The notes under the pieces are model-generated. The model had not been told where the DNA came from and searched no databases. It saw nothing but the letters and a program-made list of their open reading frames with translations. Of a DNA stretch of 64,000 nt, positions 22,844-33,955 are shown in pieces. A program made the translations under genes and the position numbers. The DNA is taken from the NCBI RefSeq assembly GCF_026151205.1, contig NC_087076.1, forward strand, positions 11,136,902 to 11,200,901, given 5' to 3'. The stretch comes from Bolinopsis microptera (lineage: Eukaryota; Ctenophora; Tentaculata; Lobata; Bolinopsidae). Every line of letters starts with the position of its first letter. Position 1 is the first letter of the stretch.

Positions 22844-23290
22844 ATGGTGTCACATCTGAAGAAGACCAGGAAGCTGAGGGGACACGTGAGTGCCGGTCAT
22901 GGTCGTGTCGGAAAGCACAGGAAACATCCTGGTGGTCGAGGTAACGCTGGAGGTCAACATCACCACAGAATCAACTTCGACAAGTACCATCCCGGTTACT
23001 TCGGTAAGATCGGTATGAGGTTCATCCACAAGAAGACCAATCCTTTCTTTTGTCCAGTAATCAACGTCGATAAAGTGTGGAACCTCGTGTCAGACCAGAC
23101 CAGAGAAGAATACGCCAAGAGAACCGACGGTAAGGCCCCAGTTATTGACTGCGTCAGAGCTGGATATTTCAAAGTTCTGGGCAAGGGAGCCCTCCCAAAA
23201 CAGCCTGTTATTGTCAAGGCCAAGTTCTTCAGTTTTGAGGCAGAGAAAAAGATCAAGAAAGCCGGCGGAGTTTGTATAACAGTTGCGTAG
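22844..23290 (+). CDS. RPL27A: Large ribosomal subunit protein uL15 (RPL27A)
   Basis: The 148 codons equal human RPL27A exactly in length. Signature segments are [48 protein letters not shown] and [20 protein letters not shown]. The basic, Gly/His-rich N terminus is the rRNA-binding extension of eukaryotic uL15, an assembly and structural protein of the 60S subunit. The CDS has no intron. The start is fixed by length and by the conserved N terminus ([10 protein letters not shown]). An acceptor sits two bases before ATG, implying a 5'UTR intron or a trans-splice site. AATAAA lies at 23403-23408. Identification is certain. Confidence 0.98.
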   Translation: MVSHLKKTRKLRGHVSAGHGRVGKHRKHPGGRGNAGGQHHHRINFDKYHPGYFGKIGMRFIHKKTNPFFCPVINVDKVWNLVSDQTREEYAKRTDGKAPVIDCVRAGYFKVLGKGALPKQPVIVKAKFFSFEAEKKIKKAGGVCITVA

Positions 23291-23402
23291 ATTTTCATAA
23301 ATGTTTTTATTTATTGAAATTGTGTTTTACTGGTGTATCTCTCTTCTTGTCTGTATGGTTCATTGACCATCCTCGCTGCACATAATTCATTACAAATTAA
23401 AA

Positions 23403-23408
23403 AATAAA
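23403..23408 (+). terminator. Poly(A) signal AATAAA for RPL27A
   Basis: AATAAA about 115 bases after the stop codon. Confidence 0.6.
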
Positions 23409-24188
23409 TTACATCGACAAACCTGATTTCATACCCTCCAAAAAAGAAATATTCGAATATAATTCACACAGTTCCTTACTCCTTACCCTTGAATTGTCGA
23501 GTCATACTGTGTGAGGCGTATCATTCTATTGTCCGTATAAGATATAAGCCAGCATATGGTGTGACAGAGACCGCACCCACCCATCTAAGCATTAATACTG
23601 GGAAACAGTCGAATCTGCTTTGTACAAACTCGTACCCACGACAAATAGTTCGATCTTGATTTTACTCAATGCCCAATATGCCTTTAATGATCGTGCAATG
23701 ATTGGGAAGCCATTGGAAGTCGTCTTATCCGATTTTAATGATGACCGATTGTTGCCCTGAATTCATAATGTTCTTTTATAGGGATAAATTTGGAGAAAAT
23801 TTAATCTCTGAACAGTCTGTGGAATGGAATTGTGCAATGAGGATGGCCAGTAAACCTAACCTTGATGAAAACTAATGAACGATTTATTGTTTCTGTTCGA
23901 CGAATAGCTCCAATTTTTTGAGGATAGGGCCTTTACTTGGTTTACATCGAACAGAGACAATAATCACATCAGTTCTCATTAGTTGACCAAATGGCAATCA
24001 ATACAACCCGTGATGACACACCAAATTCATTAACTTACGTCGCGCGCGGAGCCATAATATCAAGAAAAGGCCCGCGCTGCGATAATTTTTCTGAACATTT
24101 TGTCAGCACGTACGTTTATTTCAAACTTACAAATGAAACTATGAATCACGTAATAATAACTAATCATGATTTCTGTTCATAGCACTGA
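23409..24188. other. Intergenic DNA, RPL27A to FAM91A1
   Basis: No exon or repeat is recognised. It ends with TTTCTGTTCATAG (AG at 24181-24182), an acceptor six bases before the FAM91A1 start codon. Confidence 0.5.
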
Positions 24189-26546
24189 ATGAACCCAGAG
24201 GTCGAACTTCACCTGCAAAGAAACTTCGCATGGGCAAAACTACCAGCTAGCGTTAAACTCTCGTTCGGAAACAGCCACAAGGAATGGGAGAAGGCCGTGG
24301 TCGAATATAATGTCAAGAACCAGCGCCGATGGAAAGGTAGCGTTGTACGTCAGGTCTTGAAAGATGAGAAGAAATATTATCAGGACCTGATAGAATACAG
24401 CAGGGCACATCTCATGTTGTATCCCTATCATTTGAGCGATGTTATGGTGAAGGGGCTGCGTGTCACCCCGTTTGTCTACTATACTAAAATGATGGAAACT
24501 ATCATGGAGCAGGAGCGTAGTTATGACTCGTTGCCCAACTTCACAGCTGCAGACTGCCTGCGATTGCTGGGGATTGGAAGGAATCAGTATATAGACATGA
24601 TGAATCAGAGTAGAAATAGGAGATTCTTTAGGCGCCGCCCTGCTTCAGTGCTTCTACCTGTAAAACCCGTAGCTTTGCCTATAATTGAACCCTATTGGAC
24701 AATACACATAGGTTTAGTCACTGAGGATGATATCAGAGCCTGCAACCCCACGGAAAAATCGGTTATAGATACGCTGATTGACACTGGAGGATCAAAAGTG
24801 GGTGTTCTAGATAAGGATACTTGTTTGAGTCTCTACAGTCGAGGACTTGTGTACATGTGTGTTCCAGTCATGGACTCTGATCTCATCATAGTTCCTCCTT
24901 TGGAGAACTTCGTCATGAATAGAGTTATGGGAGATTACTTTGAGAATCTGCTCTACAAGATCTTTGTATCAATAGATGAGCACACTAAAGTTGGAGACCT
25001 GGCAGCAGTGTTAGAGGTTGATGTTGAACTTGTTAAAAATGCCATCAGCATGTACATTAGACTTGGTTTCGCGAAAAAGAAGAGCAAAGAACAAATGGAT
25101 ATGCATGAATCGTGGGGCTCTGTAGTCAAAAACACCATCTCTGAAGACATGTCCTCATTTGCAGCACCGCTGGAACGACTAGAGAGTGATGAGCTATTTG
25201 ATTCTAAAGAACCTCCAGTCGTTGATAAGATCGCCCTGCTGAAACAACCGTCAGAGGAAGGATACTCTAAACGCATCGCTTTTCTGTTTGATTCCACCCT
25301 CACCGCATTTTTAATGATGGGTAACTTGTCTCCTGGTCTCAAGACTCACGCAGTAACCATGTTTGAAGTGGGCAAACTATCTGACGAATCTTTAGACTCC
25401 TTTATCGCAGAGCTCGATAAAGTCACTGACACAGCCGAGGGCGAAGCAAAACGGTACTTTGACCACGCATTCACGCTCCGAGACACTATCCAGTTCCTCC
25501 GGTACAACGCAGCTATAGACCCAGCTGGGGTTGGGGCTGGCGTAGACTTGCTTCGCTGTGAGAGTCTGAACAGTCTGGACGCGTCCACCTGCTCCCGGGT
25601 TCTTAACAAGAACTACAACCTGCTAATCTCCATGGCCCCACTTAGTAACGAGGTGAGGACGGTGAGCAGCAGCTCCCCCTACCACATTGGACCCCCTGTT
25701 CCTGAAGTAAACAGTGTCTGGCTCAAGATGTGGATGTACCACATAACGGGGTGTGGGCCTGTTTCCTTTCTCCTCGCTAAAGGAACTAGACTTCTTCACC
25801 TCCCTCCTGAACTCTATCCTTATGATCGACTGATGATCACGACCTGGGGACATGAGAGTACTATTGTGAACACCAGCAATGTGCTGATGGCGCTCAATGA
25901 AGCTCTGTCTCACTCTGCTGTTCTACTTCAAGCTTACAGTAAGAGAAATGAAGCAGAAATTGTGTATGTCACCTTCCCGTTCGATAAAAGTGACGTTAAC
26001 AACACCGAAAATGTTGAGGGAGATAATGTTGAGGGAGATGAAAGTAAAAAACTAGATTTGGTGGATCACCCGGCACTTGTAAAACTGAGCAGCTGTGTAG
26101 ACTTTGATCACTCCTGTGGCTATGTTACCTTCATAAGCAGCTCTAAACAGTTCAGCGAGAGACAGGATGAGTCACCTCCTATCTGCAGTACTAATGTCCA
26201 CATAGACTCGTTTGACGACTGGAAACTGCTGGACATGTATTTTGGAGTCCCGCTCTTCAGTTCTGAGGTAAACAAGCACACTTGTGATTTGTTACTGTCC
26301 CGAAAACTGTGCACAGAAAAGAGTCTGATAGCCTTGACAGACAGTCACAGGCAACTTGTTCTGTACCTGTTAGACTTTATATCAGAATACCAACTTGTAC
26401 CTCTAGCAGAGGATGATTACAGCGGCCCGGGGGAGGTCAAATCTTTTGTTTGTCAGCAAATGCCCGGCATTAATCTCCCTCCAGTTCCTTATCCCACCAG
26501 AAACCTAATGTTCTCCACTAATAGCCTGACCGAGATTACTGTTTAA
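24189..26546 (+). CDS. FAM91A1: FAM91A1 homologue, intronless CDS
   Basis: FAM91A1 works with WDR11 and C17orf75 in a complex that links AP-1 vesicles with TBC1D23 and golgins at the trans-Golgi network. This 785-residue protein (human ~838) matches along its length. The N-terminal domain (~1-315) has [40 protein letters not shown] and [10 protein letters not shown]. It continues with [20 protein letters not shown] and [12 protein letters not shown]. The C-terminal domain (~360-780) includes [32 protein letters not shown] and [21 protein letters not shown] linker near 620 is rich in N, E, V and G ([14 protein letters not shown]). The whole CDS is one exon, unusual for such a long gene. Start choice is supported by the conserved MN.(E/D)VE.H N terminus and the acceptor just upstream. 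Confidence 0.96.
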   Translation: MNPEVELHLQRNFAWAKLPASVKLSFGNSHKEWEKAVVEYNVKNQRRWKGSVVRQVLKDEKKYYQDLIEYSRAHLMLYPYHLSDVMVKGLRVTPFVYYTKMMETIMEQERSYDSLPNFTAADCLRLLGIGRNQYIDMMNQSRNRRFFRRRPASVLLPVKPVALPIIEPYWTIHIGLVTEDDIRACNPTEKSVIDTLIDTGGSKVGVLDKDTCLSLYSRGLVYMCVPVMDSDLIIVPPLENFVMNRVMGDYFENLLYKIFVSIDEHTKVGDLAAVLEVDVELVKNAISMYIRLGFAKKKSKEQMDMHESWGSVVKNTISEDMSSFAAPLERLESDELFDSKEPPVVDKIALLKQPSEEGYSKRIAFLFDSTLTAFLMMGNLSPGLKTHAVTMFEVGKLSDESLDSFIAELDKVTDTAEGEAKRYFDHAFTLRDTIQFLRYNAAIDPAGVGAGVDLLRCESLNSLDASTCSRVLNKNYNLLISMAPLSNEVRTVSSSSPYHIGPPVPEVNSVWLKMWMYHITGCGPVSFLLAKGTRLLHLPPELYPYDRLMITTWGHESTIVNTSNVLMALNEALSHSAVLLQAYSKRNEAEIVYVTFPFDKSDVNNTENVEGDNVEGDESKKLDLVDHPALVKLSSCVDFDHSCGYVTFISSSKQFSERQDESPPICSTNVHIDSFDDWKLLDMYFGVPLFSSEVNKHTCDLLLSRKLCTEKSLIALTDSHRQLVLYLLDFISEYQLVPLAEDDYSGPGEVKSFVCQQMPGINLPPVPYPTRNLMFSTNSLTEITV

Positions 26547-27062
26547 TGATTTTAAATTTTGGATAAATATATCGCCTTTTAAATTCCATTTTATGTTTTA
26601 TTTGACATTTAAATTTTCGACAGTACCTTAAATTCTCTGTAGACTGCTGATATATATAATGTTCAATTTGTACAATTTGTGGGATCTCAGTATTCTCTAA
26701 TTATTTTCGTTTGCATGTATAATCAATTCGATAGTTTCGTGAATTAAATATAATTTTATGATTTATTTTGTAAATTTTGCAAGATTTTGTTTATACAGGA
26801 GCACAGGTGCCCAATTAGTTGTTTGAATGTTTGATTCGCAATCTATCTCCACTGTTAAAACGCTAGCATAGTTTCATTTCTGCTTAAGCAAATGGTAGCA
26901 TGAAGAGTGAAGACCATGCTTATGATTGCATTGTAAAGCATAAATTAGTTTTGCATTTGGTGAATCTATGGCTGGGAATTTCATCGGCTGCTGACCTATA
27001 ATTTTGTATTTTACTTCAAAATTTACTACTCCGTTATTTCACCTTCTCACCCTGTAGTTGCC
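26547..27062. other. Intergenic DNA, FAM91A1 to PSMC3IP
   Basis: AT-rich with no exon. It ends with ACCTTCTCACCCTGTAG (AG at 27056-27057), an acceptor five bases before the next ATG. Confidence 0.5.
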
Positions 27063-28107
27063 ATGTCAAAAGCAGCAGATGAGAAGATCCTGCAGTACAT
27101 GAGAGATCAGAACAGACCATACAGCGCTACAGATGTGCTGCTTAACTTACACAAAGAGATAGGCAAAACCCAGGTAGTGAAGAGTCTGGAGACGCTAGCT
27201 AAGGCTGGACATTTGGCGGAGAAGGTTTATGGAAAACAGAAGATCTATTTCGTTAACCAGAACACTCTTCCTAGCTTAGGTTAGTACTTTTAATGGCTAC
27301 TCCGCTCTTTTGACTAGTTATTGAAATATCAACCCTAAGATAAATCTAACTTTGATTTTGGGAATGTTCGCAGGTTCTCTTCTGACATTTGATTTAACAC
27401 ATTCCACACCCTAGGAGAGATTGAGATGAAGGACCTAGAAACAGACATCAAGGCAAAGACAAAAGACTTGACGTCATTGAGAGAGGAGGCCAGGAGTATT
27501 GACAATCAGCTGGGTTCTCTCACCAATAGTCTCACTACTGAACAGGCTCAGGAGAAGTTAGGTGAGACAAGCATTTTTAATAAATGTTTTAAACCATTTG
27601 CTGAATTTCTGTGGTAAGTTGTAACGCTTTGCACTAGAGTTGCAGGGATCGTGCTCACATTAAAACTATTTTGTAAAAATCTCCTCACAGCTGAGCTGAA
27701 CAAGCAATTAGAGCGAGGAAAAGAGAAATTAGCCTCACTAAAGACAATGTGTAAAGATATCGCTCCAGAGGATAAGATAAAGATCAACAAGGAGCACCAG
27801 AAAGTGGTTAAAGAATGGAGAAAGCGAAAGAGAATGTGCATGGATGTGGTAAGTGTTTTTGTTTCAGTTTAACATTTTGTTCACTGCACTTTGTGATTAG
27901 ATGACGGTAGACACTAATTAGATTGGTTGGTGGCCCGAATCCCTAACATACCGAATCCCTACTTATCTCAAACAAAACTGTATTATTTAGGTGAACGCTA
28001 TTCTTGAAAACGAGGGGTGCACAAAGAGTAAGAGGGAGCTGATAGAGGAGATGGGGATTGATACAGATGAAGATATGGGGGTTTCCTTTCCAACTGATGG
28101 TGCCTGA
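27063..28107 (+). CDS. PSMC3IP: PSMC3-interacting protein / HOP2 homologue, four exons
   Basis: HOP2 pairs with MND1 and helps RAD51 and DMC1 carry out strand exchange in meiosis. Exons are 27063..27279, 27415..27561, 27691..27848 and 27991..28107. Phases agree and give 212 residues (human 217). The N-terminal winged helix (~5-65) has DQNRPYSATDVLLNLHKE and EKVYGKQKIYFVNQN. The middle (~75-150) is a leucine- and glutamate-rich coiled coil expected to pair with MND1. The C-terminal part has KEWRKRKRMCMDV, then ILENEGCTKSKRELIEEMGI and DTDEDMGVSFP, matching KEWRKRKRMATEL and EEVGIETDED of the human protein. All introns are short (~130-140 bp). Identification is secure. Confidence 0.95.
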
Positions 28108-28194
28108 AGTAACTCTGTCTATTATTACCATCTCATATAAAGAAGATCAAGATCAAAGATATTGGAGTTTCCGGATACACGCGTGTTAGTGTAT

Positions 28195-28366
28195 GCAGGT
28201 ATACATAATACAGGTACAGTGTATACAGGTTTAGTGTACACTGCACTGGTTTAGTGTATACTGCACTGGTTAAGTGTATACTGCACTGGTTTAGTGTATA
28301 CTGCACTGGTATAGTGTACACTGCACTGGTATAGTGTACACTGCACTGGTTTAGTGTATATATACA
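28195..28366 (+). repeat. 20-bp minisatellite TTTAGTGTACACTGCACTGG, array 1
   Basis: About eight units of TTTAGTGTAYACTGCACTGG follow PSMC3IP. The same unit in the same orientation forms a longer array at 33291-33540. Confidence 0.92.
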
Positions 28367-28369
28367 GTA

Positions 28370-28470
28370 TATATAGGGGGGGGTCCACGTTAAAAAAGTT
28401 AAATTCTAAGATCGAGATTTTGGAATTTAACATTAATTACTTTAACTTTTTTAACTTTTTTAACATAAAT
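28370..28470. mobile_element. A/T-rich palindromic element next to minisatellite 1
   Basis: GGGGGGGGTCCACGTTAAAA begins it. GTTAAAAAAGTTAAA on the left pairs with TTTAACTTTTTTAACTTTTT on the right around a core (GGAATTTAACATTAATTAC). The core recurs in the same orientation at about 33194-33275. Confidence 0.75.
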
Positions 28471-28678
28471 TAAAAATCAGATTTTGGCTGACTAATCGGT
28501 TCAAATTTTAACATAATTACCCAAATTAAACTCAATTATGAGTGTTGACCTTTAGTACTAGTAGTACCTCGCTCTTGCAATTGTTTTCTGTAGTTGTAAC
28601 TGATTTGATAACTCTACAAAAAAAACACCTTGTATCTATATATACACATAATTGTATAATTTACTAATATACTTCGAC

Positions 28679-30233
28679 TTAGAGCGGCTTCAGCGTCCGA
28701 ACAGAAATAGTCTTCTTCCAAATCTGTCTATCCAGCATGAGTTTGTTAATCTCTTTGCTGTCGTCAAGCCCCGTGTCCTTCCGAAGGATGTCAATGTATG
28801 TGAGATGTGGTCTTCCCCTTCGACGATGTCCTTGAAGGGGTTCCCAGAAGAGAAGTTGATGACTCAATAGTTCTTCATGTCTGGCTAAATGACCTGCGAG
28901 TCTCATCCTCCGTGCAGCTATCTTATCAGATGCTCTGATGAGGTGTCCATACACCTTGGCGTTAGTCAACTGAGTTGGCCGCAACACTATCTGTTATAAG
29001 AGCAAGGTCGTCAGCAAAGTCCGCATCAGTGACCTTGACTGCCGGATAGCGACGGCTTCTTCTAGGGTGTAGAGTAAACCCAAAGTCCCTACCCTCTAGG
29101 GACACCCTCATAATGTAGCCAATTACGATTATGAATAGGTAGGGCGCCAAAGTGTCTCCCTGCATCACTCCTGCTAGAATGAAGAATGCTTCACTCAGAC
29201 CATCCTCGGTAATCACACGAGCAAATGTATCTGCATACATTCTTTGTATCAAGCCTACAATCTCCTTGGGAATTCCATATGCCAGGAGGATCTTCATGAG
29301 GAGTCCACGGTGTCCGCTGTCGAATGCCTTCTTGAAATCAATGAAGAGCATTACCGCGGTCAGATCTTTATCCCGGGCTCCCTCAAATACCCTTCTTAGG
29401 CCAAGAATATGACTAGTTGTTGACCTACTCTCTCTGAATCCGTTCTGATTGATCCTTAAGATGTCTTCCATGGCAGGTTTGATCCTGTTCAGTATCATCT
29501 TATTGAGAGTCTTACTCACTATAGATGTCAGTGCAATACCTCTATAGTTATCTACTTTGGTCAAATTCCCTTTCTTTGGAACAGGCACGATGTTTAGGTG
29601 CTTTCATTGGTCAGGAACATCGCCATCAACTAGTGCTTTATTGCAGAAGTCAAGGATCAAATCATCAACATCTACCCTCTTCAGTACTTCAGGGGCAACT
29701 CCATCCTCTCCAAATGCCTTACCTTCTTTAATCGATTTCGTAGCCTCCTCCAGTTCGGTCTTGGTGAACTTATCCACACTGATGTTTTGTGGTGGATGTA
29801 CGACTGGTATGTCCACTTCTTCGTTTGGAACTACTGGAGGTTGTCCAAGTAGCTTGGTAACGTGGTTTTTCCAGGCTCTCAATCTATCCTCTCTACTACC
29901 TCCTTCTACAAGACCACATGGCTTATTCTTTCTCCCACTGACCTCATTAACAAGATTCCAGCTCTCTTTGTTCTTGCATCTATCGGCTGCGTTTTCAGCT
30001 TTTCTTATTTTCTGTTTAAGCAGCTCTTCCTCCACAGTACGGTAGCATGCAGAGAGAGTGTCTTTCTCCTCGGCAACTGTCTGTCTGTTGTCTTCACAAG
30101 GATCCAGATCATGGTAGGTCTCCTTGGCAGCAAACAATTTGCTTCTGGCTTCCTCTACTCGTGGGTCGTTGGCAGGATCGTCATACCGCTTCTTAGGTTT
30201 ATGCGGAAGATGCTTCCTATTTGCATACTTCAC
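28679..30233 (-). pseudogene. Reverse transcriptase part of the RTE-like element, broken
   Basis: Three segments are visible in - strand order: 30233-29604 (linker, ends at an in-frame stop after VDGDVPDQ), 29588-28962 (RT palm) and 28987-28679 (C-terminal region, other frame). The palm has PVPKKGNLTKVDNYRGIALT, FIDFKKAFDS, GVMQGDTLAPYLF and the catalytic FADD in VTDADFADDLALI. Soon after FADD the sequence jumps to a distal block (LIRASDKIAARRMRLAGHLA, HRRRGRPHLTYID). The thumb region that should lie between, roughly 150-200 residues, is missing. The stop, frame change and deletion make this copy inactive. Confidence 0.85.
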
Positions 30234-30346
30234 TGCTTCAATAAACTTTCCATACTTAGTGGTGACGTCACTAGTAGGACTAGATCTAGTTGCTCCTCAC
30301 TCAAGAGTGCACTATACCTATTTCTAACTTCAACTCCATACTTGAT

Positions 30347-31369
30347 CTATAACTCTTGATCAGTTTTGAGACGACTGAAGTCGTAACATGTGACCCGTGG
30401 TGGACTTATGCTCTTTCGTAGACTGAGCTTTACAGTTGAGAGTACTGCCCGATGGTCAGAGCCCAGGGAATTGAAAGAGTTGCATGGCTCGGTGTTCTTT
30501 ATTGAGCTCATCCACTTCTTCCGTACCAGGACATAGTCAATCTGGCTCCTAGTTAGTACTCCATCTGAGAGGTGAGTCCACTGCTTACCAGGACTCTTCT
30601 GAAAACGATGATTCGTCGCCTCTAACTCTCCCTCCAGCAGTGTATCCCTGAGCAGATGACCATTACGATTGGTCACTTGATGCCAGTACCATCCCGTATC
30701 TTCACCATTCAACTTGCTGAGGTGAGCATTAAGATCTCCTATTACAAGAATTTGATGATGAGAGGGGACCTCCCTTACTGCTGCTCTCAAGCAGTCGTGA
30801 AACGCTTCGGCTTCTTCGACAGTTGCGGATTCCGTTGGAATATACACAGAGATTATGGTTAATCTTGGGTTTCCGTCCAACGACACAAGCATGCAGCGCT
30901 TACTATAGGTCTTGATAAGACTAACTGCATTAAAGGCTTGTTTTGTCAGCAGGAATCCCACTCCTCCTGTAGACGCTTGTGCTCTGTTTCTCCATGCTGA
31001 AGTTGTTATTAGGTGGACTCCCTTCTTGTGCCTCTCTATCTTGACTTCTTCATCATGCACAACTCGGTGTTCTTGTATTGCAAGGACAGATATCTGACTG
31101 CGCAAGAAAAGAATAACCATTTCAAGCCGTTTAGAAAACTCCCTCACAGTACGGACATTAAGAGTCCCAATGATACTCTTCGTTGTACAACTAACTACTC
31201 CTCCACTATTTTTTTGTTTTTTGATGTTTTCTGTTGGCTTTCTAGGATTCATAAACACATCATCAGCTGCCCGTCCACTATGTGGGTTTAAGACAACCAT
31301 GTCATAACTGTACTGATCCTCGATAGGCCTGGTAGGGGCTTGAACCCTAGTGCTTTTGGTTGTAACCAT
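30347..31369 (-). pseudogene. AP endonuclease domain of the RTE-like element
   Basis: An intact 340-codon frame encodes an exonuclease III-type endonuclease that would nick the target DNA. Visible catalytic blocks are IIGTLNVRTV (N), LAIQEHRV (E), VIGDLNAH (D and N), SQIDYVLV (D) and LGSDHRAVLS (S-D-H). It ends at a stop at 30347, out of frame with the downstream reverse transcriptase, so the original single ORF is broken there. The N-terminal ~80 residues are low-complexity and may be the leader of the element's protein. Confidence 0.85.
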
Positions 31370-32170
31370 ATCTGTTTTTCAAAAGGCTAAGTGACCCAGT
31401 GAAGTCCCCTTCACTGTGACAAATGGTCACTAATCCCAATGCCACGCCACCGGAACATTGGGGAAAACCGCAGGAACATTTTACCAACTCGAACATGTAA
31501 ACGTTAACCACATGAACATAACGTTTATCAGGCTGTATCACTAGCACTCAACTTTACTCTACTCGATCTTCACCTGCTCCATGCAGGACATTAAGCTTAT
31601 GACCTAAAGCGTAAGGGAGTTAGAGCGTGAAACAGAAATTTCCGCTTTGACGAGGGCTAACTCTCCCTCTGACTACCGAGTACCGGTTACCCTGGCACAG
31701 GGAGCTGTATCCTATCTAAAAGAGCGTGGTCCAGTCTGACTGGGTCGTAGTAGAATAGGTTTGGAGGGTAACAGCCTACACCTCTTTAACTACTGTGCAA
31801 TCCACAGTAAAGATTTATGAGTCTCCGAGCCCCTTGTGAGCCAAGAGTTTAGGAGTCAATGACGTTTTGTGATTGAGCTCCTCGGGACTCATTGTTTCCC
31901 GTCGCCCTTCCTGTATTTAGCCTGGACACAGCCCAGTTTCCAGTCTTCACCACGTGGAGGTAGCAGGGGAGGACTTGATGTGGAGTGGCTATCAACATGT
32001 TGACTGATGATTAACTGGAAGGGGGCACCACAGGGATACCCCTTTTCAAAGTTCTGACAACCTCACGGCAGCACAGGGTTTCTATCCAGCAGTGACACTT
32101 TGGGCCACCTAACCTTCACACAACCATTGGAAGACCAAATAATATAATCATTCATATAATAGGAAAGAGC

Positions 32171-32575
32171 ATGTCGGCCAACCACAAGTACACAGTAGTG
32201 GTCAATGGGTTGGAATTGCGGGACAGATTACAGGTAGTAGCGAATGCTATTGATGCCAAGTATAACGGGACGTCAGAAACTGGGAAGGAGTGGGCAGAGT
32301 ATTTGGGGGATGAACATTACAGTCAGAATTCAGTCGGGACCCAAGGAAATGGCTCGCAGCCCGACCAATACTCATTAGGAGGGTGGCTGTCACGATATGG
32401 TCTGGAATGTTACACGGAACAGTTGGAAGAGGCGGGATTTGGATCACCCAGTAATTTCCAGTGTGTTCAGGAAAGTGACCTGGACAAGTTGGAAATATTT
32501 GACAAATGTCATCGGCTGACTATCCTGCATGCAGCCAAACGGATCCTTATTAGAGGAGTAGCTAATATATCGTGA
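32171..32575 (+). CDS. Small SAM-domain protein
   Basis: This 134-residue single-exon frame ends in a sterile alpha motif (~residues 68-128): LGGWLSRYGLECYTEQLEEA then ESDLDKLEIFDKCHRLTILH, the W..LGL..Y...F...DL..LGI...H pattern of SAM domains that form homo- or hetero-oligomers. The first ~65 residues (KYTVVVNGLELRDRLQVVAN) are not recognised; a polar linker (GTQGNGSQPDQ) joins the parts. AATAAA follows at 32674. It sits between a dead retroelement and a minisatellite. The family cannot be named from the SAM domain alone, and extra 5' exons cannot be excluded. Confidence 0.65.
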   Translation: MSANHKYTVVVNGLELRDRLQVVANAIDAKYNGTSETGKEWAEYLGDEHYSQNSVGTQGNGSQPDQYSLGGWLSRYGLECYTEQLEEAGFGSPSNFQCVQESDLDKLEIFDKCHRLTILHAAKRILIRGVANIS

Positions 32576-32673
32576 AGGGAGAATGTTAGAATCCACGAAA
32601 ATAACATCCCCTGGCCCTCCTCGTCAGGAAACACAAATTGTATTGATACTTTTATAATGGACAATGGTACATA

Positions 32674-32679
32674 AATAAA
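32674..32679 (+). terminator. Poly(A) signal AATAAA for the SAM-domain gene
   Basis: AATAAA about 100 bases after the stop codon. Confidence 0.55.
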
Positions 32680-33189
32680 TTTATATATTTCTGAATAAGT
32701 TTCAATGTTCCATTTATTTAATATTATACAGCTAAATTAATATTATCCAGCTAATTTATTAAATTACTTTTGCAGATATTTTCATTTTATTCTCTCGATA
32801 ATTGAAAGGTTTTATTTTACCCAGCTCGGTAGTTTTGAATTTCAATTGTTTTTAACATTTAATCAGTTTAATGATCAAATGTATCAATTATTTATCGGTT
32901 GTACCTATGTTATATTAGGACGCAATGAAACTACCGGACCACGATGTATGGGGACTTGCCACCCCATGGCAACATTAAAATATATCGACTCTGTTACATC
33001 GTTTCCTCAAATTATTTGTTATATAGTAGTGTTGAAAGTATTAAAACTGTATATATGACAGTTTTACTCTTGTCATGGTCATTCCTATATTCCTACATGT
33101 AATGACTAATGAACAAAAATACCAACGCATGACCTAAAAGTAAACTAGTCTAGAATATTCACTCCATTGCAATTTCAACCCAAATTTGA
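32680..33189. other. AT-rich DNA with no recognised gene
   Basis: One 70-codon frame is present but is compositionally random. Confidence 0.5.
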
Positions 33190-33290
33190 ATTTATGTTAA
33201 AAAAGTTAAACTTTCTAAGCCTGAATTTTGAAATTTAACATTAATTACTTTAACTTTTTTAACTTTTTTTAACGTGGACCCCCCCCTATA
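33190..33290. mobile_element. A/T-rich palindromic element next to minisatellite 2
   Basis: It carries the same core as 28370-28470 (AATTTAACATTAATTACTTT) and the same GTTAAAAAAGTTAAA / TTTAACTTTTTTAAC stems. Here the TAACGTGGACCCCCCCC end faces right, toward the second minisatellite. Confidence 0.75.
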
Positions 33291-33540
33291 TACTGTACTG
33301 GTTTAGTGTACACTGCACTGGTATAGTGTACACTGCACTGGTTTAGTGTATACTGTACTGGTTTAGTGTACACTGCACTGGTATAGTGTACACTGCACTG
33401 GTATAGTGTACACTGCACTGGTTTAGTGTATACTGCACTGGTTTAGTGTACACTGCACTGGTTTAGTGTATACTGCACTGGTTTAGTGTACACTGCACTG
33501 GTTTAGTGTATACTGCACTGGTTTAGTGTATACTGCTAGA
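33291..33540 (+). repeat. 20-bp minisatellite, array 2
   Basis: About twelve units of TTTAGTGTACACTGCACTGG with T/C and C/T variants, matching array 1 at 28195-28366. Confidence 0.93.
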
Positions 33541-33955
33541 CTTCAGTTTTGTTCCAGCCTTCACCTGGCGTTAACACAGCTGCTCTTTCTTCACAGTTAA
33601 TCTGATACATAATCTTTGTGTTTATGGCCCTGTACTACACTTTAGTACTTCATTGGTTTTTTTGTTCATTTTTATTTCTTTTTAATCGCCAGAACTAATT
33701 TTTCGATGCAATTTTTTAAATTTGTAATTATTCAAATATTTCGACGATGACTTATTTTAATTCGTTTTTATTATTTACAATTTTGTAATTTATTAGAATA
33801 ATTTCAATTTCCAAGATATCCTTAGTTTCATTGCGTCTATCTTAAAAATGTTGACATCCCAGTACCATTAAATGCAAATGTAAATGTACTAACACCCACT
33901 AGCGCAAGTATTCCTGATCTCAACAATAAACACAGTTGACTGTTGAGAATGTGAG

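Larger units (their letters stand above)
28650..32130 (-). mobile_element. Decayed RTE-like non-LTR retrotransposon (approximate limits)
   Basis: On the - strand the order is a GC-richer leader (~32130-31370), an AP endonuclease frame (31369-30347), then reverse transcriptase segments down to 28679. The segments lie in different frames, separated by stops, with an internal deletion near 28985. The domain order (APE, then RT, one ORF) and the endonuclease sequence resemble RTE-clade elements of the CFDP2-like type. I find no certain target duplication, so both ends are estimates; the 5' limit rests on base composition only. Confidence 0.8.

Noticed and set aside
28195..33540. CRISPR-like arrays of TTTAGTGTACACTGCACTGG
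   Set aside because: The repeats are head to tail without spacers.
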